Numbered from the stretch's first letter, positions 43,448 to 54,352 are shown. The stretch: DNA of 64,000 nucleotides from Chondrus crispus (GCF_000350225.1 NW_005178795.1:72628-136627); one strand, 5' to 3'. Made by a program: numbers and translations. Notes: generated from the letters alone by a model not told the origin.

Positions 43448-45163
43448 CTATGCCCCAAGGAATTTTCCCTTTGGAAGAGAGGTGACAAGCCGAGCTAGAA
43501 CTCGCAAGTCGTCCAGGGACGCCCCCTGGAGAGCTTCTCCCTCCACACCATGAGCCATGAGAAGGCGATCGTAAACGGCGGCAGCAGAGGTATTTTCTTT
43601 GGGAATTGTAGATGATGAAGGGCCCGAGGTAGGGGCGAGGAGCGGACCCTTAGGTGAAGGGCAAGCCGGACGTGGGGTCGGATCCCCGGCCGACGGTGGG
43701 GCTTCCCGAATTGAAATGGTTCCCGTCGAGCAGCTGGTAGGAGGAAGCTCGACGCGCGGAGGAGCCTCAGGGCGGGTTAAGCCCACGGGTGCCGTACATG
43801 ACGGCAATGGCAAGGTTGAGGTGGGTGTGACGAGCTGTCCCTCGCGTGATGGGGAAGCAGGAAGTGAGGTTGGATTCACGTCGGAAGAAGACACGACTCG
43901 AAGCGACAAGGTTTCCGCCGAGTTCGTGGGAGGAAGTACGACGCACACTGGGGCCTCAGGCGCGAAGGGACGGACCGGTGCAGGGAGAGGGGACGTTGGG
44001 GCCGAAGGTCGAGAGCACATCTCAGGCTCTCGAGGATCCGCGTTCACCACAGTGACTGCGTTGGGGGTTGGTGGTTGATTTCCGAAACGGCGGCTCATCT
44101 GGGCCTCCCAGGCAGAACAGAAGGAGGAGGACCAGGGGTTGATCCACACGAAGTCGCCGGCAGCTGGATGATTTCTACCAGGGGAAAAAGAGGGTCGCTG
44201 GCGTGAAAAGGACCGAGACGAATTTTGTGGAGGAACGCAATCCCACGCTACGGTCTCGATCATATCGAGGAGGGCGTGCACTTCACGGTCCACATCGGAC
44301 CCGCCAAGGGGGACAGAAAAATCGAGGAGACGCATCTGTTCGCGGAGTTTCGAAGGGAGGTGCCACAGGCGCCAACAGTCGAAAACTTCCCACAGGAGGG
44401 TGGCGGCGACTTTCACGCACCACTCCGTGAGAAACACAGTCCACAGCCCGTGCTGCGGATCGCGTAAATGACTGCCGTAATATGTCAGGATGGAGCCTAA
44501 CTCAGCCCAGAAACCCTGAAATACCTCGTATTGACTCCACCAGGACGGGGTTCGCTGGTATCGATTGGTGTAGTGCTGTCTGGAAATTTCACGAGCCTCA
44601 ATCATCTGGTACGCCACGAAGTACCCAGTGTCAGATCGAACCTGACGTTCAAAGCGTACAGTATTTTGGAAAAAGAAAATACCGCCGCGCTTCGTATGGC
44701 GAAAGTTTGTGGGAAGAATGGCTTGGGTCCAAAACATGGCGTTGGGCGTGACGGTGCGTCGGTTGCGCCACAGTCGGTCCGCCTCGGACACGGGGTCACT
44801 GTAGGTGCAGTCGACGAGGTTGTCGAGGTAGAGTCGTTCCCCCTCCGTACGACACTGCCAAGTGTCGCAGTGGTAACATGAAGTTATGAGGGCGTCGGCC
44901 ATAGGAATCTCGATCCGAGTGAGCACAGCGTCCATGAAGCGCAGGGATAAGGAGGAGCGACCGCGCCGGGAGGAGTGACGTAGGATGGAGGTGGGTATAG
45001 CGATGCGGGCGCGCCAGTCAAAGGTGTGAATGGCCTGCAAAGGGAGGTTACCGGGCAACATGCCCGCATCATCGGCGAAATTATTTTTGATGCCGTCGAG
45101 GTCGCGGACGCCCACAGAGGAGAACCATTGAGCAGAAGCAAACAGGGCTGCGTTGTCACGCAT
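43448..45163 (-). CDS. Antisense accessory ORF of the Gypsy element
   Basis: 571 codons on the strand opposite to gag-pol, ending 0.3 kb before the 3' LTR. The same frame stays open upstream to about 45329, so the true start may be earlier. The N-terminal ~330 residues are globular and Trp-rich (WFSSVGVRDLDG, CYHCDTWQCRTEGERL, RSDTGYFVAYQM). The rest is Pro/Ser/Thr-rich, ending in a helical segment (GASLDDLRVLARLVTSLP). A degenerate copy at 50405-52075 keeps the same blocks next to the same kind of LTR, so the ORF belongs to the family and was conserved as protein. It has no catalytic motif that I recognise. Antisense ORFs in this position are known from some plant Gypsy elements. Confidence 0.65.
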   Translation of the reverse strand: MRDNAALFASAQWFSSVGVRDLDGIKNNFADDAGMLPGNLPLQAIHTFDWRARIAIPTSILRHSSRRGRSSLSLRFMDAVLTRIEIPMADALITSCYHCDTWQCRTEGERLYLDNLVDCTYSDPVSEADRLWRNRRTVTPNAMFWTQAILPTNFRHTKRGGIFFFQNTVRFERQVRSDTGYFVAYQMIEAREISRQHYTNRYQRTPSWWSQYEVFQGFWAELGSILTYYGSHLRDPQHGLWTVFLTEWCVKVAATLLWEVFDCWRLWHLPSKLREQMRLLDFSVPLGGSDVDREVHALLDMIETVAWDCVPPQNSSRSFSRQRPSFSPGRNHPAAGDFVWINPWSSSFCSAWEAQMSRRFGNQPPTPNAVTVVNADPREPEMCSRPSAPTSPLPAPVRPFAPEAPVCVVLPPTNSAETLSLRVVSSSDVNPTSLPASPSREGQLVTPTSTLPLPSCTAPVGLTRPEAPPRVELPPTSCSTGTISIREAPPSAGDPTPRPACPSPKGPLLAPTSGPSSSTIPKENTSAAAVYDRLLMAHGVEGEALQGASLDDLRVLARLVTSLPKGKFLGA

Positions 45164-45490
45164 GGTTTTGTTCTGCAGCTCCTCGAGCGAAGGATGACGG
45201 CGGGCTACCCAAGAGGAATGGTAGCCCGGATGGAAGGCCGGCTCGGCAGGGATGGTAACAGGGGGTAGACGGGTATGGAAGGAAGACCCCGGGGCACTTC
45301 GAACTTGCGAGGAAAGCCAACGCCCGGACGTCTACGGGTGGCACTATCGTCCAAGTGTTCCGATGGAGAAGGAAGCATGGTATTTTCGTCTTACCCTTGC
45401 TAGAACGCCGCACAGAGTGATTGATGACCGGGAAACACGGTCAGCAGCGGCAGGAGATTATACGATGGCTGGGCGTTGCGCAAGGGCGCT

Positions 45491-45503
45491 CAGAAGGGGG
45501 ATA
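45491..45503 (+). other. Polypurine tract of the Gypsy element
   Basis: CAGAAGGGGGATA directly precedes the 3' LTR at 45504. The related copy at about 52123-52135 has CAGGAGGGGATA at the same place. Confidence 0.8.
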
Positions 45504-46528
45504 TGTAGTGCAATACGCACCTGAAAAGGGGGGTGAAAGGAAATGAAAATGATGGGGTATGGCAAGCGAAAGTGGAAATCATTTCACTTTATTATTTTAA
45601 TTATTAATTTTAATTAGTTGCATATTAGTTATTTAACATTAGATTACATCTAGGATCTAGCGCCGAGAGCTACTGTAGTGGCTCCGGCGGGGCGATATAT
45701 ACCTTAGCCCTCTGACGACCAAGTCAGTAAAGGTAACCCGAGTTGCCGGAGTTGAATGTCGCCTTGGTCGAAGTCCGTCTCTACCAAGAAGCTCCCTTTT
45801 ACCTGAGCCTACGGCATCCTCTATCGCTCGGGGTTCCCTTTTCTCTTTCCTTTATTTCCCTATCCTTTTCTATCTCTAATTCTACCTATTTTTCCCTTAT
45901 CTTGTGTTGGTGCCATCGGCCTCGGTTGCGACCGAACCGGTGTAGGTGTTTCGAGCCATCGGGCGACACAGTTGACGTAGCGCTGCTACTGTGACCCATT
46001 TTCCGACGGAGACCGTTGCAACGACGTCTCCCTCGAAGGGCTCCGTCGTATTACGAGCCAGTGTTGGTACCATCGGTGTCGGTTGCGACCGAACCGGTGT
46101 AGGTGTTTCGAGCCATCGGGCGGCACGGTTGACGTAGCGCTGCTACTTTCATTTCATCCCGTTGGGCTGCGTTGCGACGCCCCCGTCGAAGGCCTTGTCG
46201 CGTTACAAGGTGTCGAAGAAGCTCAACGAGCATTGGCCTTACAACCCAGTGGAACCGTGGTACCTACGTACGCGCTCCACTCCACACTCGTCGAGCAGAT
46301 CTCTTTGCAAGTCTCTACCACACCGATCCCGGGCCGGGCTATTCTCTGTGCCCGCCCTCCATCAGGGATCCGAGCTACTACGAGTCGCAAGCTCGTTTAA
46401 ACGGAGAAGGGAGAGTCGGACACTCCGTAGCGCTGTGCCATCGGCAGTTCTTCTTTTTGTTGCTGCTGTTGTTGTTTTTGCTGGACCATCGGACCGCGGT
46501 CTCTGCCCGACAGGGGCATTGCACTACA
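45504..46528 (+). repeat. 3' LTR of the Gypsy element
   Basis: 1025 bp, nearly identical to 31783-32805, with the same TGTAGTGCAAT...ATTGCACTACA ends. It is followed by the second copy of TATAC (46529-46533). Confidence 0.95.
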
Positions 46529-47804
46529 TATACTAATACGGAAATCACAGTTCATTCCTAAGCTTATTCTGTTCCATGCTCTGAACACCACGTATGGGAT
46601 CTGCGATGAATCATTATCTCTTGTAAGCACGGAAACGGGTTCAACCCGAACTACGAGGTCTCCCACCCGAAAAGGGACGCTCTCCACATTACGAAGCATC
46701 TTCTTACTTCGTTTCTTCTTCTTCATCTTCAAACCTCTTGAGATCTCTTCAGGCCCATCTTCAGCGCTGTCTGCTTCAGAGTCCAAGTCTTTGTCTAGTA
46801 ATGTTGCAACAAACATAGAATGGACTCTTCCACAAAACGAAATGACGCCTTGGTCTTCATCTGTTTCACCCTCAAGGCCACTTTAGCGAATACTTCTACG
46901 TATTGATGGGGAATCCTTTGCTTTGACTTCAAGCAAAAGTCCTTCCGCGATCGCCGATGAACCTCTCGACGTGTTGCGGATTCTGAAACGTTCGATAATA
47001 TCGCTCCTACACTTCACAATCGGCGCATCTTCTATAGTTCGGAAACATGGGAAGGGGCCGCCATCCGATTGCACAATTGCATCTTCTTGGTTCTCTCTTT
47101 GAATTCCGAGAAGCTTCTGCACAGAATGAGTAGCCAGATCCATCTTAGCCCAGTCGCTTGGTTTCACTATCATCACAGCAGCTCTCTCGTCTGACTGGAA
47201 CGTTCCAATGCCCGACTTAGCACCACTCTTGCGAAAGTCTACTGGAAAAGTTCGAATCTCGGTCTTAACAAATGCATGTGTGCGAGCAGAAGGACGAATG
47301 CTTTTCTTAATGGTGGATGTGCTGGGAAGAGTTGCATCCTCAGACAACCAGTTCAAGAAAACAGAAAATATGTCGTAGGCTTCTTCCGAGAACTGCTTCG
47401 TTCCGGTCATAGCTAGTAGAGATGTAACCGCACTCCATTTCAGCGGAAGCAGCCGTGTATCTCTCACTGCACTTTCGGGCCCGTGCCCCGCCTCGGTATC
47501 TTCGACGTCTTGTACAGCACTAATGATTTTTTCACCTGTCTCTTCGAAATTGACCAGAGCTCTATCTCCTGACGAGCTAGGAGACATTACTCTCGCACAA
47601 TTCTCAACCCCATCCTGTAGCCCGGAAGCATAAGGCTCGTGCAAGTGATCCTTTGTTCCAGCCTCTTGTGTTTCTGAAATGAGGGCTTCATCCCTTTTGC
47701 CCACTCGAACGAGGAGTTGGCATCTGGAAAAATGGGTCGTCGTTTCTAGAAGAACGAGCATCCCTGCGTTGAACAAGGTTACTACTCCATCGCTTCCGCT
47801 TCAT
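46529..47804 (-). pseudogene. Second transposase (Tp'), 5' part
   Basis: This minus-strand stretch starts at ATG 47804 (a basic start, MKRKRWSSN) and continues, with frameshifts, through frames 47776-46883 and 46816-46533 to the Gypsy border. It matches the N-terminal third of the transposase at 6914: LPSTSTIKKSIRPSART against LPSTSTLKRRVRPFAKS, and IVKPSDWAKMDL where the other copy has a stop in place of Trp. Joined to 31782-29160 it gives the full transposase order. The gene was therefore already present when the Gypsy element landed in it. Confidence 0.8.
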
Positions 47805-48057
47805 TTGAGTCCCTTTTCTTGCGACTTGAAAAAGCAGCTGCTTTTAAAGAATGTGTCTGTTCTGAGGCTTTCGTCGACCAGAACATACACAGCCGGTGGA
47901 GAATACGCACCTAGAACGATTAGAGGAAGCAAAAGGTTCCATAAAAGCGAAGACATGGTGTCTGTTTCTATTCGTCTGGTAATAACGTTACACGTGTACA
48001 CGGATGTGTACACGTTTCATCCCGACCCTTTCAGATGAATTTGATCATTTTCACGCA

Positions 48058-48089
48058 CGAAAGGGATCCCAAATTTGAGATCCCTTTCG
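48058..48089. repeat. Perfect 11-bp hairpin
   Basis: Arms CGAAAGGGATC (48058-48068) and its complement (48079-48089) with a 10-nt loop. It lies about 250 bp before the Tp' start. Confidence 0.85.
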
Positions 48090-48780
48090 AATAAGATCTG
48101 AATGCTGGCAAAATTGCACCGTGGAAAAATAACGTCAATTCACATATGAGCCTTTGAGGGCGGGGTTTAGCGCGGCCAGGGATACGCAGATTCGGACATG
48201 ATTGCGCTCTCAAGTGAGTTCCAAATGTCTAGTTTCACATGTCTAGCCCCATCTCATAAGACCTCCGCCGTCTGTGCCAGTCCCCACTCAGATCCTCCAC
48301 CAGGTAAGTACGGGCTTTCCTCGCTCCCTTTCTCAGACTACCAGATTTCTAACCCGTTTGCTCTTCGTTTCCATGCATTTTCAATGATCAGAGCGCGCGC
48401 ATCGATTACGTAGTCGAGTGTAGGTAAGCCATTCACAGTGACTCCCAACGAGCGTGCTTGCGTAGCAACAAGTACTAACCCAACCGCTATCTCCTCACGC
48501 ATATCACTGAGCTTGTCAACGTACGAATCATCGTCGTGCTCTCCTCTGGAACGCCATCTGAAAGTAAGTTACTCACTGAGTTTGTCTACAGTCCTGATCG
48601 CGATATCTGCAACAACCACCACTAACCAAAGCGGCGTCCGTGCTCCTAAGTCCTCTCACTTCGTTCTACTGACTTTGCGATGATGATAGTCTAAAAGAAG
48701 GTAGTTAATAGTAAGTACATTTAGCTGAAGTGGGATATGTACAATGCCCCCTTCGAGTAGCTCAAAATAAATGGCAACCT

Positions 48781-49320
48781 CACTGCAGGTGCAGTGGGCT
48801 GCAATGCAGCTCACTGCACCGGCAGTGACGACGCCCATATTCCGTGCGATATGCCACACTATGAGCACTGTACATGGATACCCAGATTCCGCCCAGAGGC
48901 AGCATGGGACCATACCATTTCTCGCCCGTGGGCACAGATGTAGGCCCAATTGCACTACCCAGTACTACCATACCAGGCAGCATCTTGTAGTCCAATACAC
49001 TGCCCAGACGGGACGCTATGGGAGCGAAATTTAAGATTATATATACGCCCGCAGGCGAATTATCATTGTACGTAAAAGCACCTGTGGGCGCCACACATAG
49101 TACACACATTACAGCCCGTGGGCGTATTCTAGTCCAATCAAACAACGCCCATGGGCGCGAAAAGGGATTAACCAAAGATCGCCCAGAGGCACATGTTTTG
49201 GGGCAGATTTTGTGACATTGTGGGTGATTTTTTGAGTCACATTTTTTGAACCCGTGGGCAGAAAAAATCAAACGCAAAAATTGCCCGACAATTGGCCATT
49301 TTGACCTTCCTGTGCATCGC
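48781..49320. repeat. Cluster of short GC palindromes
   Basis: Three hairpins stand back to back: 48781-48796 (CACTGCAGGTGCAGTG), 48798-48810 and 48812-48827. They are followed over 500 bp by repeated GCCCNNNGGC words (near 48891, 48926, 49047, 49114, 49147 and 49181). The repetition of one palindromic word suggests protein binding sites. Confidence 0.6.
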
Positions 49321-50250
49321 TGCCCATGAATCTGTACAATAATTGTCACTAAGGGAACGTCGTCATCCTCTTACCGTTTGTGCTAACCTCTGTAAAATTC
49401 CAGTTGATTAATACCGAGTGTACTATCGTAAATTGGCGACTTTGTGGCATGAACTATCAAATATTGATTGGGAAATGGTCAGATCTTACATGTGAGCGCT
49501 GTGGGGTGGTGCTCATTTCCGCATCAGAAACCAACGCCACGATGGATATTCGTTACAGTTATTCCCATGCTAATAGCCTGACGTTCTGTACGCCCGACTG
49601 GCCGCGTTAGCGCTCGTGCATTCCCGTCAATTACAGGCCCCCGAAATAAATGTATGACCACAGTAATGGACATGTATACATCGCCCCACATACAAGTGGG
49701 AATACAATGTGGAGCGATTCTGGCAGGCTCGAATACTGCACTCGAAAAACTGCACGCCTTTTGTAAAAATATGTCATGATGCTCTCACGAAATTTAGAAA
49801 TTCAACATACGACCAATATTTCGTGTCACCTTAGTATAGGACAAAAAGATGTTTTTTCTTCTGCAGATATAACTTGTATTACAAGTGACGAGTGGTTCTA
49901 TCCTTCTTTTCCATCACCGCTACATAATGACGCTGCAGTAACTCAAAAAAGCGCCTGCAGACGTCATCTAAGATATCACACCAGCAGCTAACAAAAATCT
50001 CTTCTAATATTGAATAGATGTAAGTTAGCTCTGGTTAGATGTTCTGCATATGCTGCTATGCCCCAAATATTCTCGCCGGTGCTGAAGTCCGGAGATTTGG
50101 TCGGCTGCAGTAACGTATAGACCAGTTTTTTGCGGACATCCGCAAAGCCGAAGATATCTGCGAATAAAGCGGATAAAGATAACCGTAAAACCCTAACTAC
50201 GCCCTCAGGGAAGAACAGGGACTTATATGCAGATTACTGTGGGAAACTAT

Positions 50251-50343
50251 CATCCGACGGTGGCGCAAACTGACAGTATGCGTCACCGTCGGATGAGAGT
50301 TGAGGTGCATTTTGGCGTACATTGTACGGCCAAAACGCACCTC
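50251..50343. repeat. Two adjacent hairpins, each with one mismatch
   Basis: Arms 50251-50267/50279-50295 pair at 16 of 17, and 50302-50316/50329-50343 at 14 of 15. The single differences are G opposite T and A opposite C, so each hairpin would still pair with a wobble on one RNA strand. Confidence 0.8.
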
Positions 50344-50404
50344 AATAAAATTATTGTACCGCACTGAAACAGGAGCATTTAAATTTTTCACCTGTCAAAA
50401 TACA

Positions 50405-52075
50405 CAGTGCATCCTCTCCAACAGAAATGTTTCGATAGTGCAATCCGTTTGCAGTTATCTACCAGCGAGTGGGTGAGAGCACGTGCTGGAGGAGACTCCG
50501 GATGGGGAACAGGCTTGGACCTCAAATGGAATGACGGTGCAGCCGAGGAGACAGGTCGGACAACGGTGGGTGAAGGCGTCGCGGGTTCTGCAAGTGACGG
50601 AGTGGACTGGAAAGGAAGACGGGGAGATGAGGGCGGCGATGGTCTGGCACAGATCTTGGACGCCCTGGGATCCACGAACAGAAACGATTCCGTGACCGGA
50701 AGAGGAACTTGGTTCCCAAATCTGCGGCTTAGTTGAGCCTCTCTTGCCGAAAATAGTGATCCCGACCTAGGGTTTCTCCAGACGAAACCACCGCCGCCCG
50801 ATGATTCCGCCTAGGGGAAATGAAAGGGCGTTGATGTGTGAAGTACCGGGAAGAATTTTGACGAGGGACGACGTCCCAATTCACGCTTTCGACTCTGTCG
50901 AGCAGCAAATGTACCTCGCTGTCCACATCGGTACTACCCAGAAGCACCGTATAATCGAGCAATCTCATGAGTTTAATCAGTCTGGGAGGGAGAAACCAAA
51001 GAAGTCAGCAGTTATAGGTTTCCCAGAGCATTGTGGCAGCCATTTTGACACACCATGCGGTGAAGAAACGACCCAAAGCCCGTGCTGCGGATCCCAAAGA
51101 TATATCCCGTAATAAGTGATAACAAGACCGAGCTCTGCTCAGAACCCCTGCCATACTTCGAACTGTCCCCACCATGATGGGATTTTTTGATAACGGTTGA
51201 TGTAATGGTCTCTCGCGATCTTTCGCGCCACTAGCAGTGTGGTACGCCACAAAGTAACCCGTGTCCGAACGAAGTCGACGCTCCACTCGTACGGTTTGGT
51301 AGAAGAAGGGAGGTTGCCACGTTTAAGATGGCGAGGGGTTTCCGGGTTGATGGCCTGAGGCCAGATCAGGGCCTCGTTGATGGCAGTCCGCAGGTTGTAT
51401 CATTGGCGGTTAGCCTCCCTAATGAGATCCCCTGCGATCCAGTTGATAATATTATCTAAGTACAACCGGTCTTAATCCGTACGGTACTTCCAGGTGTCAC
51501 AAAAGTAACAGGCAGGTATGAGGCCGTCGGTCAATGGTAATTTGGGTCGACCGCAAACCGTGGACATGAACAGAGCAGAGAGCACATGACGGCCATTTGG
51601 GCAGGAACTGCGCAAAATAGAAGGAGGAACAACGATGCGGGCTCGCCAATCGTAGGTGTGGATGACCACAAGGGGGACGTAACCAGGTAACATGCCAGGG
51701 CCGTCGGGAAATGTTTTTCAATACCGGCGTGTCGCGAACGCCGAGATCGCAGTACCGAGGAGCAGTTGCGAATAAGAGGAGATGTTCTCGCATGGACTTA
51801 TAGTGCAGTTCGGCGAGCGAGTAATAGCGACGGGGAGGAAGATTATTATAGGTAGTAGGTTGGAAGGATGGTTTGGAAGAGGGATTATCAGGGGGAAGTC
51901 GGGGAACGGAACGAATGCCACGGGGGACCAGAGACTGGGATGAGAAGCCTAAACCGAGACGTTTGCGGATGATGTTTTCGCCCGCGCGCCTCGGCGGTGA
52001 AGGAAGTGTGGGGTTCGTCTTGTCCTTGCTCATGTGGTGACCGTCGGTCAAGAGAAAGGTAAAATGGGATCGAGA
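50405..52075 (-). pseudogene. Degenerate copy of the Gypsy antisense ORF
   Basis: Minus-strand blocks match the 571-codon ORF in order: YYSLAELHYKSMREH, MLPGYVPLVVIHTYDWRARI (51693-51640), RSDTGYFVAYHTA (about 51270), WCVKMAATMLWE and MRLLDYTVLLGSTDVDSEVH (50968). Frameshifts and stops separate them. It lies directly before an LTR of the same family (52136-53366), so this is the 3' remnant of a second, older Gypsy copy whose gag-pol is missing. Confidence 0.8.
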
Positions 52076-52416
52076 CGGAAAAAGTTGAAGATCAAGGATC
52101 GAAGCCGATGCGCAAGGACGCTCAGGAGGGGATACGTAGTGCAATAAACTACCTGGAAAGCTGGAATGATGGATACTGTAGTCCCGAATAGGGGGCACAC
52201 GTGTGAATATTTGCACAGTTTTAATTTTAATTATTTAATTTTATTTAGTTAATTAGTTACTATTAATTTAGCTGACAGTTGATCAGATTTTGGATCTAGC
52301 GCCGCGAGCTACTGTAGTGGCTCCGGCGGGGCGATCTATACCCAGGCCCGTGGACCATCAAGTCAGTAAAGGTACCCGAATTGTTTGAAGTTGAATTTCG
52401 CCTTCTTCGAAGACCG

Positions 52417-52625
52417 CTCCCATTTAATTAAATGGGAGTTTGGCTACGTAGAAGGGANNNNNNNNNNNNNNNNNNNNNNNNNNNNNNNNNNNNNNNNNNN
52501 NNNNNNNNNNNNNNNNNNNNNNNNNNNNNNNNNNNNNNNNNNNNNNNNNNNNNNNNNAAATAAATAGGAGGTTTGCAACGTAAAAGGAAGCGCTTCCTTA
52601 AGGAAGCGCTTCCCTTCTACGTAGC
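52417..52625. repeat. Nested palindromes around an assembly gap
   Basis: 52417-52438 is a perfect 22-bp palindrome and 52586-52613 a perfect 28-bp palindrome. GCTACGTAGAAGGGA (52443-52457) and its exact complement (52611-52625) flank the gap. The sister LTRs lack this DNA, so it looks like a foldback insertion. A longer hairpin probably caused the gap. Confidence 0.85.
52458..52557. other. Assembly gap (100 N, size unknown)
   Basis: Exactly 100 N, the usual placeholder length, inside inverted arms. Confidence 1.
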
Positions 52626-53366
52626 TAAACTGTTCCCTCTGCACTCGGGGTTCCCTTTTTCCTTATCCATTTACCTTTTCTGTTTCTAACTCAGTCTCTA
52701 TCTCTTATTCTATCTGTATTTCTTTCTAAGTTGGTGCCATCGGCTTCGGTTACGATCAGGTTGGTGTAGGTGTTGTAGCCATCGGGCAGAACGTGGGTGT
52801 GGCGCTGCTACTGTGTCCTAATTCAATCGGAGTCTGTTGCAAAGACGCCTCCGTCATAGTCTGATCGCGTGCACGTAAAACATTTTCGGTACACCCGTTT
52901 GGTGTTTCTTTCTAAGTTGGTGCCATCAGCTTCGGTTGGGACCGAGTTGGTGTAGGTGTTTCGGCCATCGGGCCACACGTTGGTGTAGCACTGGTACTGT
53001 GATCTTTTCCGGTCGGGCAACGCTGCGACGCCCCCGTCGAGGACCTTGTGGCGTATTCAGGGTGTTGAAGACGCTCATCGAGCATTGGCCTTACAACCCT
53101 GTGTAGCAGCGTAACCTACCTAGACGCCCCCACAATCGTTGAGCACCCATACTCGCAATGCTGTAGTACACCGATCCCGGGCCGGGCCCTTCTAATGCTC
53201 TACCAGTTGGGATCAGAGCTACTGCGGCCCGCAAACCTGCTGAAGGGGAAAGGGAGAGTATAAGGCTCTGTAGCGCTGTGCCATCAGCAGTTGTTGGTTT
53301 GCTGTTGCTGTTGTTTTGTTGGACCGTCGGACCTTGGTCTCTGCTAGATAGGTGTATTGCACTACA

Positions 53367-53820
53367 GATGGCCAAGAAACGGACGGTAACGCAAAGCGTG
53401 GTACCGGGAACAAACGGCAATTGCAATTACGGAGCAGAAGAAATCGCTAGAACGCTGGGCTAAAAGCATTGAAAGTATTGCGGACGCAGCTCACAAAACG
53501 CTCAAGCTCTTCGGCGAGGTGGTGTAGACTGAGAATAAGAAAGTCGACGTACTCAAGGAGAAGACAGCCGCGTTGAAGATACAGGCTCACATGAAGCTAT
53601 TCACGGCATCACTCGCCGATGCTAACCCCGACATGTAAATGTATCTGCGTGCGATGCGCAGACAAGTTATATCGTCTATGCATATCGCTCAAGTAAACAA
53701 ACTGCAGCACTCGAACGATCCTCGCGCTCCGGAAGAGCCGTACTCCAGTGGTGACGGATCCTTCTCTGCTCGTAGTTCGGTGTTCGGCTCCATGGTGGAG
53801 TCGAGGAACTTTGAGTAGCT
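53367..53820 (+). pseudogene. Relic of a Lys/Glu-rich coding sequence
   Basis: One + frame reads as a helical, charged protein (KKSLERWAKSIESIADAAHK, TAALKIQAHMKLFTASLADA) with single stops at about 53526 (TAG) and 53635 (TAA), then a Ser-rich end to about 53818. The steady codon pattern between single stops suggests a once-coding exon. The family is not recognised. It follows directly on the LTR, so the retroelement may have inserted into it. Confidence 0.4.
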
Positions 53821-54093
53821 TGCCGGGTATGCCTAACACTGTGGTACAATACCTTCGTTCCGACGACTCGGAATTGAGAGTGGTTAGAGGTAAGGGAACG
53901 CGCGACGCTGGGTTACCCACGTGCGAATGCGAACCGTAAGGATGGACTCGAAAAGAGACAAGCCTCACGTGGCCGGTGACGTGCAGCCGGTCGGTCGTGT
54001 TATAACCGGACGGGCGGTCACGGGTTAGAAGCCTGGGATTAAAACGGAAACCGGAACGGGATAAAAATTAGCCGTAAAGGGAAGGGAGGCGAG

Positions 54094-54352
54094 TCTGCTG
54101 TAGTGCAGCGGACAAACCCACCAATGAGGGCGTAAATCTCGCTATGAGGCAAAGCGGTATGTCCAGTCACTACCAGGGTGTTCGGGGCCCTCTGTCTGTG
54201 GTACCTCAGAGGGAACGCGAGAATCGCGGGTATAAAAATACGGCGTTGCACCACGCACAGTACACGTGCGATCCAAGTGTCAAAGGCGAGGCCCGGCCCT
54301 GCGACTGCGGTGAGCAGGCGTAGAGTACGCAGGGTCACTGCACTACATCTGC
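54094..54352 (+). mobile_element. Solo LTR (249 bp) with TSD TCTGC
   Basis: The LTR at 54099-54347 begins TGTAGTGCAG and ends CTGCACTACA, perfect 10-bp inverted ends. TCTGC stands directly outside both ends (54094-54098 and 54348-54352). There is no second LTR or coding region, so this is a solo LTR left by recombination or a very short element. Its ends resemble those of the Gypsy family but it is four times shorter. Confidence 0.8.

Larger units (their letters stand above)
31783..46528 (+). mobile_element. Complete Ty3/Gypsy chromovirus, 14.7 kb
   Basis: Two LTRs of about 1024 bp, a 5-bp TSD, a primer-binding-site candidate, gag, pol with PR-RT-RH-INT and a C-terminal chromodomain, a long 3' region with an antisense ORF, and a polypurine tract appear in canonical order. 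The LTRs differ at only about a dozen positions by eye, so insertion is recent. Pol carries a stop and a frameshift at the integrase, so this copy is probably not autonomous. A 515-bp assembly gap lies at 41702-42216. The element is longer than most chromoviruses because of the 5.7 kb between pol and the 3' LTR. Confidence 0.9.
47805..50404. other. Non-coding region with hairpins and short GC palindromes
   Basis: I see no supportable gene. It should contain the 5' control region of Tp' and may contain one end of the large transposon. A 189-codon minus-strand ORF at 48780-49349 overlaps palindromes and is unlikely to be coding. Structured sites have their own entries. Confidence 0.4.
52136..53366 (+). 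repeat. Diverged Gypsy LTR with a foldback insertion and gap
   Basis: It starts CGTAGTGCAATA (first T changed to C; start accurate to about one base) after a polypurine tract, and ends ATTGCACTACA. It shares TACTGTAGTGGCTCCGGCGG (about 52308-52327), the GGTGTAGGTG duplicate and the GATCCCGGGCCGGG block with the LTRs of the complete element. Extra palindromic DNA and a run of 100 N sit at 52417-52625. Confidence 0.85.

Noticed and set aside
48780..49349. 189-codon minus-strand ORF
   Set aside because: It overlaps a field of palindromes, has no motif, and its composition follows the repeats.
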